Origin: DATIJJ01 sp039936115
GTDB taxonomy: Bacteria > Pseudomonadota > Gammaproteobacteria > DSM-16500
Length of the DNA: 10,004 nucleotides
NCBI GenBank assembly: GCA_039936115.1
Contig: JBDTIZ010000144.1
Coordinates: forward strand, 1-10,004
Direction of reading: 5' to 3'
Shown here piece by piece: positions 5,292 to 10,004 of the stretch. The stretch's first letter is position 1, and every line of letters starts with the position of its first letter. Made by a program: the position numbers and the translations under genes. Below the pieces are notes generated by a model, which saw only the letters and a program-made list of their open reading frames with translations, did no database searches and was not told where the DNA came from.

Positions 5292-7067
5292 ATGTTTAGT
5301 TTTTATAACCTAAAACCAAAGCCGCAATCTGTCCCTTCGAACATTCCAGTAAATGTTCCTCCACACAAAGCATTACTTGGATTTTATGAAACATTGGGAT
5401 TACCACTGCACACAGAAGCTACTGACGAGGAAGTTAGACAAGTTTATAAAAAAATCGCGCTTATACACCATCCTGACAAATCTAGAAATTCAGATGAGAA
5501 AATGAAGGAAATAAACAGGGCGAATGAAATTTTGTCAGACCCTGATAAAAAGAAAAAATATATTGCCACTTTTGAACATCCTACCCAGATTCCAACTGAG
5601 GAAAAGCAGGCGCAGACTGAGGACTTTGAAGAATCTTCGAAAATGCCCCCAGGTTTAGATAGCGAGGGGTATGCTCCGCTTAGTAAAAAAAGCGATACAC
5701 AATACGGTAATGCAATTTTTGAAAAAAAGAAAGTGGCGCCTAATTTATCTTACTATGACCCTCCAGAAAATAATTATACTTTCTACGAGCTTCATCTTCA
5801 ACGTTATCCATTCGAAGATAGACGGGGTTTTTACGCGCCAACCTCTTTGCAAAGTCTACAAGCTCGAGTTGGAATACAATTTAAATGGAAGATATGTCGC
5901 TATAGATATCAAAAAAGCATTGCCTCTTTATTTAAAGAGGCAGGGATTAAAGGTTACTGTCCAGACTCCGATGAGCGGATGTTTTACGCAGAATGGCCTT
6001 CTGACGCCAAGACGGTGGATGAGCTCATTAAATTTTTACTCAGTCTTGACTCAAGCATGGGTCAGAAAACACAAGCAGAATTACAAAAAATTCTCTTAGA
6101 AAAACCACAACAGGTATCTGAGCGACTACTACAATTAGTAAAAGAAAATAATATTGAAGAAGCATTCCGTTTTATTGCTGAAATAAGTACGACTGCATGT
6201 GGCACTAATACTTATTTTCATCCCGCTCAATTTTCTTCCGATCTTTTTTACCAACTGGGCGTTCTCTTAGAAGAACATAACCACACGCAAGATGCATTCC
6301 GTGCCTATAGCCAAGTTAGGCATCACAGTGCACACTTTGATGCTGCGAAAAATCGTTATATCACCCATCAGCTAAGCTTGGAAAATAAAACAGATGGTAA
6401 TAATACACAACCTTTAAATCAGCGAGCAGAAGCTCTCATGACATATCATAGGGAATGTCATAATCTTTTTTCAGAACGATTTAGAAGAGATTATAGTTCT
6501 TATGAAAGTTCTGTGCTTAATAAAAAAATATTAGATTTTATAGAAACGCTTTGGTTAAATTTAGCAGAAAAATTTAAACAGGCCAATTTAGCTCAATTTG
6601 AAATAGATGCCCTAGCGTATATCCCACGGGGTGCAACTAAGTATTTAGAGGCACAAGATAAGTGCGCTTCGTATTATATTAATTGCGCTAACCAATATGA
6701 TCTACTACAGCCAGGAAGTTCAGATCTAAGAATCAAAGCGCTCGAGAAGGCGTATATCCATGCTAGAAATGATATTACAACAACTGATCGAATTAAGCGG
6801 GTCCAGCAGATTTTCATAGCGCTTTCAAGTGGAGATCCAATCCCTGCTTTTTTGAATGGAGCAACTGTTACTATGGAAATAGGTATGGCTACATTGCTTC
6901 GACAAAAGAATACAGAAAATGCTCGATTAAAATTAGATCTACAAATAGCTGAATTCAGTCTTACAAAAATAAAAATACAGCAGACACCTTCTGTAGCAGA
7001 TCTACCGGTTGCCTATTCTGTAACAAATACAGAAGAAGTACCTACGGTTATGAATTTACGAAGATAA
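5292..7067 (+). CDS. J-domain (DnaJ-like) protein with helical TPR-like C-terminal region
   Basis: 591 aa from the ATG at 5292; an in-frame TTG at 5238 would add 18 residues but lacks a ribosome binding site. Residues about 28-93 form a J domain: FYETLGL, the E-E-V-R-Q-V-Y-K-K-I-A helix, the invariant HPD at 60-62, then INRANEILSDPDKKKKY. J domains stimulate Hsp70 ATPase through HPD. The Gly/Phe region and cysteine zinc-finger of DnaJ are absent, so this is a class III (type C) J-protein, not the housekeeping chaperone. A charged linker (100-150) leads to a helical region. Residues about 283-298 and 316-360 look TPR-like, suggesting client or partner binding. No signal peptide or membrane helix is seen; the C-terminus is EEVPTVMNLRR. 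It stands alone, convergent with the next gene (50 bp gap). It could be a secreted effector engaging host Hsp70 or an in-cell co-chaperone; the sequence cannot decide. Confidence 0.9.
   Translation: MFSFYNLKPKPQSVPSNIPVNVPPHKALLGFYETLGLPLHTEATDEEVRQVYKKIALIHHPDKSRNSDEKMKEINRANEILSDPDKKKKYIATFEHPTQIPTEEKQAQTEDFEESSKMPPGLDSEGYAPLSKKSDTQYGNAIFEKKKVAPNLSYYDPPENNYTFYELHLQRYPFEDRRGFYAPTSLQSLQARVGIQFKWKICRYRYQKSIASLFKEAGIKGYCPDSDERMFYAEWPSDAKTVDELIKFLLSLDSSMGQKTQAELQKILLEKPQQVSERLLQLVKENNIEEAFRFIAEISTTACGTNTYFHPAQFSSDLFYQLGVLLEEHNHTQDAFRAYSQVRHHSAHFDAAKNRYITHQLSLENKTDGNNTQPLNQRAEALMTYHRECHNLFSERFRRDYSSYESSVLNKKILDFIETLWLNLAEKFKQANLAQFEIDALAYIPRGATKYLEAQDKCASYYINCANQYDLLQPGSSDLRIKALEKAYIHARNDITTTDRIKRVQQIFIALSSGDPIPAFLNGATVTMEIGMATLLRQKNTENARLKLDLQIAEFSLTKIKIQQTPSVADLPVAYSVTNTEEVPTVMNLRR
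5921..5942. repeat. Perfect 10-bp inverted repeat inside the J-domain gene
   Basis: TGCCTCTTTA-TT-TAAAGAGGCA is a perfect 10-bp palindrome around a 2-nt centre, within codons about 210-217. It could form an RNA hairpin or bind a dimeric protein. It has no U-tract, so it is not a terminator. Confidence 0.75.
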
Positions 7068-7117
7068 ACTTGAATTAGAATCGGCCCAAAGCCTAGTGAT
7101 ATTCTTGTTCTTGCGAA

Positions 7118-8437
7118 TCATAATTTTAGTATGCTGGTCTTACTACCGAGATCTCGGCTAACTTGAGTGAGTAAACTTGATTTTTCTTTTTTACTCATTC
7201 TGTTCCAGTATTCTTCTGGCGATATAAATGCGTTTTTTATTTTGCTGTCTTGTTGCATTTTCCAAGTAACATGGTTTTTTTCTACATCTGAAAGTAATTT
7301 ATAGGAATCATTCGTGTCAATTTTGATTCGTAAAATATTTTGTCCGGCTTTCTGTGTCGAAACTCTTGAAAATTCCTCTACCAATTTTATCTTTTCTATT
7401 TCAGGCAGTGCGTTCCAAGATTCTTCTGCATTTTTAGTTTTAAATAAAAAGCTGCTCCATCGTTTTGAAAAATATCCACCAAGAAAATCTTTGAGCTCAT
7501 GAGGCAAAATATTATAAGTAAACTGAGGAATCACGCCTGAATTAGCATTTATTGCTTTTTCTTCCACTTTTGGGGGGTTGTCATCTTTGAATTCCTCTCG
7601 AGCTAATGTGCTGGCGTCAGGACACACCCGAAACGTAGGCGCGCCGTAACTCATTGTATCGCCAAAACTGCCAAAACAAAGCACTTTTTCCACGCCATGC
7701 TGAATTTTTACGACCTCCACTTTCTGAAGCAAAGATGATGAAAATCTTTTATGCGTACCGATAAATATGGCTTCAGAATTCAATTGCATGATGGGTGTTA
7801 AGATTTCATTTCGGAATGCAAAGTCACGATATTGTTCCGGAAATGTTTGATAATCCTCAGGGCTGACTAACAAAGGAAAAAATTCAGTTAGATCATCAAC
7901 AACTAAGACAAGCGCGGGCATTTTATTTTTACATGCGCCCCCCGTCTTGAATTCATTTTCAAAAATTTCATTGCGTCTTCTAATGTTATGTTCCTCATCA
8001 TCTTCTCCTTTGACTTTGAGATACCTTCGCTTTTTGCCTTCTTTAACGCATTGTGAAAGATTTTCTCGAGTAACCACTTCATGTTTAAGAGGCTCTAATC
8101 CCTTAGCTGTCGCTAAGTAACTATCTATGTTAGTAAAAACGCCAATTAATTTTGCCGGATATTCGAATTTAGATTGGCTTTTCAAAGAGGAGAATAATTC
8201 CACAAGAGTTTTAATAGAATCATTATTCCAGCCTTTGTCAAAGCTTGAATCTACAATACTTAACTCAACTTGAAAGCCTGCCTTGACTAGACTTGTAACA
8301 ATTGTAGCTGTCTGTAACAATTTACCGGCTACCACATCAACTATTTGAATAGGTTCGCTTTTGGGCCAATGTCGAAACTGCTCGACAACATTATTATCAA
8401 TATAATCTCTCAGATTATTGACTGTTTCTCTCCGCAA
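7118..8437 (-). CDS. Unknown protein with Rossmann/methyltransferase-like N-half and C-terminal W/EK repeats
   Basis: The first conventional start is TTG at 8437 (439 aa), but it lacks a ribosome binding site and coding sequence appears to continue upstream (see 8438-8536). Residues 29-66 resemble the beta1-alpha-beta2 of a SAM-dependent methyltransferase: QIVDVVAGKLLQ in place of hxDxGxGxG, then ELSIVDSSFD with an acidic end to beta2. Further strand-like segments are AKLIGVFTNIDSY (96-108), ALVLVVDDL (175-183) and AIFIGTH (223-229). The degenerate glycine motif makes enzymatic activity uncertain. Residues about 120-160 are very basic and acidic (KKRRYLKVKGEDDEE). Three short repeats follow at about 337-428, listed separately. 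No signal peptide is present and the end is TSILKL. It is convergent with the J-domain gene. I cannot name the family; effector status is inference from context. Confidence 0.8.
   Translation of the reverse strand: MRRETVNNLRDYIDNNVVEQFRHWPKSEPIQIVDVVAGKLLQTATIVTSLVKAGFQVELSIVDSSFDKGWNNDSIKTLVELFSSLKSQSKFEYPAKLIGVFTNIDSYLATAKGLEPLKHEVVTRENLSQCVKEGKKRRYLKVKGEDDEEHNIRRRNEIFENEFKTGGACKNKMPALVLVVDDLTEFFPLLVSPEDYQTFPEQYRDFAFRNEILTPIMQLNSEAIFIGTHKRFSSSLLQKVEVVKIQHGVEKVLCFGSFGDTMSYGAPTFRVCPDASTLAREEFKDDNPPKVEEKAINANSGVIPQFTYNILPHELKDFLGGYFSKRWSSFLFKTKNAEESWNALPEIEKIKLVEEFSRVSTQKAGQNILRIKIDTNDSYKLLSDVEKNHVTWKMQQDSKIKNAFISPEEYWNRMSKKEKSSLLTQVSRDLGSKTSILKL
7154..7429 (-). repeat. Three W/EK protein repeats (residues about 337-428)
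   Basis: Copies begin at 338 (AEESWNALPEIEKIKLVEEF), 376 (NDSYKLLSDVEKNHV) and 406 (SPEEYWNRMSKKEKSSLLTQ). The shared pattern is acidic-x-[SY]-[WY]-[NK]-x-[LM]-x-x-x-EK. The second copy has Tyr in place of Trp. The pattern loosely recalls the W-x-x-L-x-x-x-EK segment of HMG boxes, but the rest of that domain is not evident. Confidence 0.55.
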
Positions 8438-8536
8438 GAACAGGCAGCAAGCGCACTCTTTAAGTTTGTTATCTATGTCATGCTGCTTAACAAATTCAAT
8501 AGGAGATTGATTTGGTTGATCTTTTCGTGGATCTAT
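8438..8536 (-). other. Probable N-terminal extension of the 7118-8437 gene, starting at ATA
   Basis: The frame of the downstream CDS stays open upstream of TTG 8437 to a TAA at 8563-8561. There is no in-frame ATG, GTG or TTG above 8437. The extra 33 codons (8536-8438) read like coding sequence (IDPRKDQPNQSPIEFVKQHD, then a cysteine-rich KECACCLFL). GGAG at 8547-8544 lies exactly 7 nt before an in-frame ATA at 8536-8534, and TATAAT lies about 40 nt further upstream. This arrangement looks like a normal start whose ATG has become ATA by mutation, sequencing error or use of a rare start. With it the protein would be 472 aa. Confidence 0.5.
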
Positions 8537-8543
8537 AAGATTA

Positions 8544-8547
8544 CTCC
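8544..8547 (-). promoter_or_regulatory. Shine-Dalgarno without a standard start codon
   Basis: GGAG on the minus strand, 7 nt before ATA 8536. The only standard start (TTG 8437) is over 100 nt downstream, so this site points to a start at 8536. Confidence 0.45.
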
Positions 8548-8585
8548 AGATTGAATCAGCTTAGGCTGCTATTCTTATATTATAT

Positions 8586-8591
8586 ATTATA
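8586..8591 (-). promoter_or_regulatory. -10 element for the 7118-8437 gene
   Basis: A perfect TATAAT on the minus strand in a very AT-rich tract. Its predicted start near 8579 would place the GGAG/ATA pair within a normal leader of about 40 nt. No good -35 is visible (CTCCAA at 17 bp spacing). Confidence 0.45.
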
Positions 8592-8638
8592 CCCAAAAGG
8601 CCTGCTTTTTGGAGAAACTAATTTTTCGTTAACTAGAC

Positions 8639-9811
8639 TCAACGTCTCTTTTGCATACCTATCAATCTCACCGGCGCTTCGGTTCCATCAGTGATTTTCA
8701 TTGGCAATGCAAAAATATACGCCCCCACAGGATCTAATTGTTTTGCATTTGCAACATTTTCTATGATGTATTTTCCCGCACCCAAAATTAATTGATGAAC
8801 TGGAAAATCAGAACCAAACGCATCCGGAGAAAGTGTGTCAATCCCCAAGCCTGCTATGTTGCGTGTTAGTAACAACTTCACGGCATCAGGTGAAATATTG
8901 GGAAAAATCTTTTCGTTACGATATTTGCCCGGCTGGTTCCATCGTTCATCCCAACCAGTATGAATTATCACAAACGCATTTTTCGGAATAGTTCCATATT
9001 GATTTTCGAATTGACGAACATCATCTATTGTCACGCTGTAACGATCATGTACTTTGTCAGAAACATCTATGACGCGGCATACAGTAATTAATGACTGGAG
9101 AGGTATCGCATCAATTGCAGCGGCATCTTCATAACAATGAGAAGGCGCATCTAAATGTGTTCCAATTCCTGCAGACATCTCCAAACGTTGAACGCGAAAT
9201 TGCATTTTTCCAGCTGCATCTGCACTTTGAATTTGGCGTATATTATATTTAAAACCAACATCTATGCCCCAGTGTGGCACATCAGCTGATAATGAATGTG
9301 TTAAATCAATAAAAATATAATCATCTAGACTTATTGTTTTCTGCATATAAACCATTAAAGTATCTGGATCATATGTGTAGTTATCAAAAAGTGGTTTGAA
9401 TCCAGATTTTTCATAGAAATGATAAGTCACGAGATAATTATCGTCCTTTTGTTTTGGACTTAATGTTTCTACTGTAAGAGTTGAAAGTTGTTTTTCATAG
9501 CAGTAATTTTCTGCTGTCATTAAAAGTTTCGTACCAATAGATTTGTTGCGATAGAATTTGTTGACTGCCATCCAATAAATGTTAGCTGTGCTTGGATAAG
9601 GAAATTCAAGCACAATCATTCCAACAATAATATCTTCCATATAGGCAGCAAAAGATAATCGTTCAAGAATACCTTCTTCATAACGTGCATTGGCTTCAGG
9701 AATACCAAACCATTCAGGCAGTGTGGTTGTGATTGTGCGACAAGCTTCTCTAGCGCGAGCGGGCTCAATTATTTTTATGATAATATTTTCTGCTTTATTT
9801 TCAGTTAACAT
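8639..9811 (-). CDS. GNAT acetyltransferase fused to a cyclase/kynurenine-formamidase-family hydrolase
   Basis: 390 aa from ATG 9811, with AAGGA upstream at longish spacing (about 11 nt). Residues about 8-157 are a GNAT N-acetyltransferase, which transfers acetyl from acetyl-CoA to an amine. The core is NIYWMAVNKFYRNKSIGTKL, with RNKSIG as the acetyl-CoA loop (usually R/Q-x-x-G-x-G/A), followed by HFYEKSGFKPL. Residues about 165-388 are a cyclase-family (KynB-like) metal hydrolase: DLTHSLSADVPHWG, GTHLDAPSH (217-225), VIIHTGWDERW and GLGIDTLSPD. H339 and E351 have the spacing of the late metal ligands. The first His of HxGTHxDxPxH is Gly215, so one ligand is missing. Relatives hydrolyse N-formylkynurenine or similar amides and esters. 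Both domains are normally separate proteins of about 150 and 210-230 aa; the linker is short and the frame intact. It is probably a cytosolic enzyme, substrate unknown. Confidence 0.9.
   Translation of the reverse strand: MLTENKAENIIIKIIEPARAREACRTITTTLPEWFGIPEANARYEEGILERLSFAAYMEDIIVGMIVLEFPYPSTANIYWMAVNKFYRNKSIGTKLLMTAENYCYEKQLSTLTVETLSPKQKDDNYLVTYHFYEKSGFKPLFDNYTYDPDTLMVYMQKTISLDDYIFIDLTHSLSADVPHWGIDVGFKYNIRQIQSADAAGKMQFRVQRLEMSAGIGTHLDAPSHCYEDAAAIDAIPLQSLITVCRVIDVSDKVHDRYSVTIDDVRQFENQYGTIPKNAFVIIHTGWDERWNQPGKYRNEKIFPNISPDAVKLLLTRNIAGLGIDTLSPDAFGSDFPVHQLILGAGKYIIENVANAKQLDPVGAYIFALPMKITDGTEAPVRLIGMQKRR
9137..9163 (-). other. Cyclase-family metal-binding motif
   Basis: Codes for GTHLDAPSH, residues 217-225. 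It keeps His219, Asp221 and His225 of the family signature HxGTHxDxPxH, while the leading His position is Gly215. Confidence 0.8.
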
Positions 9812-9851
9812 GAGGTTTCATTTCCTTATAAATTAAATATTACCAGCGGTT

Positions 9852-9880
9852 ATTATCTCATATTTTTTAATACCATTCAT
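9852..9880 (-). promoter_or_regulatory. Candidate promoter of the GNAT-cyclase gene
   Basis: On the minus strand GATAAT (9857-9852) is preceded by TGA, forming an extended -10 (TGn). ATGAAT (9880-9875) lies 17 bp upstream as a weak -35. The leader to ATG 9811 would be about 35 nt. Confidence 0.35.
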
Positions 9881-10004
9881 GCAGGAGACTACGGATATAT
9901 GAGTCACACCAAGCTGTCACCCCGCACTTGTTGCGGGGTCTGGGCTTTAAATAATAAAAAATACATTTTATTTTTTTAATGTCTTTTTTATGTTTTTAAC
10001 TCCA
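9881..10004. other. Right-edge non-coding region
   Basis: Apart from the palindromic repeat, this stretch upstream of the GNAT-cyclase gene is A/T-homopolymer rich (9950-10000). No gene is seen. Confidence 0.5.
9915..9944. repeat. G+C-rich palindromic repeat element
   Basis: CCCCGCA (9920-9926) and TGCGGGG (9932-9938) form a perfect 7-bp stem around CTTGT, flanked by TGTCA and TCTGGG. The core and flanks look like the dispersed palindromic repeats (TGTCA-CCCCGC...GCGGGG-TCTGG type) common in Rickettsia-like and Legionellales genomes. It contrasts strongly with the surrounding AT-rich DNA. No U-tract directly follows on either strand, so it is not an obvious intrinsic terminator. It appears once in this window. 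Confidence 0.6.

Noticed and set aside
5671..6099. Plus-strand open frame of 142 codons
   Set aside because: It is an out-of-frame shadow of the J-domain gene, with no ribosome binding site and an implausible composition.
7314..7502. Plus-strand open frame of 62 codons
   Set aside because: It is antisense inside the methyltransferase-like gene and has no supporting signals.
8345..8554. Plus-strand open frame of 69 codons across the start of the 7118-8437 gene
   Set aside because: The minus-strand reading continues in frame through this stretch with its own ribosome binding site and promoter, which explains it better.
8593..8612. CCAAAA / TTTTGG hairpin between two minus-strand genes as a terminator
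   Set aside because: The stem is short and A-U rich with no following U-tract on either strand; it overlaps the promoter region of the next gene.

Overview
This is an AT-rich window (roughly 36-38% G+C by eye) with long single-gene reading frames, short leaders and no operons. Eukaryotic-type signatures (J domain, F-box-like segment, ubiquitin-interacting motif) sit inside otherwise unrecognisable helical proteins. A G+C-rich palindromic repeat lies at the right edge. Together these resemble an accessory, effector-rich region of an intracellular or endosymbiotic gammaproteobacterium, most likely of the order Legionellales (Legionella/Coxiella/Berkiella-type). That placement is inference from style; no taxonomic marker gene is present.

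Layout. 1-43: probable first 14 codons of a leftward gene that leaves the window. 218-1804 (+): a 527-528 aa unknown protein carrying a duplicated ~70-residue module and two more degenerate copies of its core motif. 1830-4931 (-): a 1033 aa alpha-helical, HEAT-like protein with an N-terminal F-box-like segment, a near-consensus ubiquitin-interacting motif (UIM) near the C-terminus and a basic last heptapeptide. 4932-5291: a divergent intergenic region with promoter-like sites and a possible 45-codon leader ORF. 5292-7067 (+): a 591 aa J-domain protein. 7118-8437 (-), probably beginning further upstream near 8536: a protein with a Rossmann/methyltransferase-like N-terminal half and three short W/EK repeats at the C-terminus. 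8639-9811 (-): a GNAT acetyltransferase fused to a cyclase/kynurenine-formamidase-family hydrolase. 9915-9944: a palindromic repeat.

How the genes fit together. The F-box/UIM protein would act on host ubiquitination and the J-domain protein on an Hsp70, both host processes if the proteins are exported. The two unknown proteins have the size and style of type IVB (Dot/Icm) effectors. The GNAT-cyclase fusion is the only gene that looks metabolic. Export is not shown by the sequence; it is inferred from domain content and context.

The strongest leads are the F-box plus UIM architecture, the apparent lost or non-canonical start codon (ATA with an ideal Shine-Dalgarno) of the 7118-8437 gene, the repeated module in the first gene, and the enzyme fusion with one missing metal-ligand histidine.
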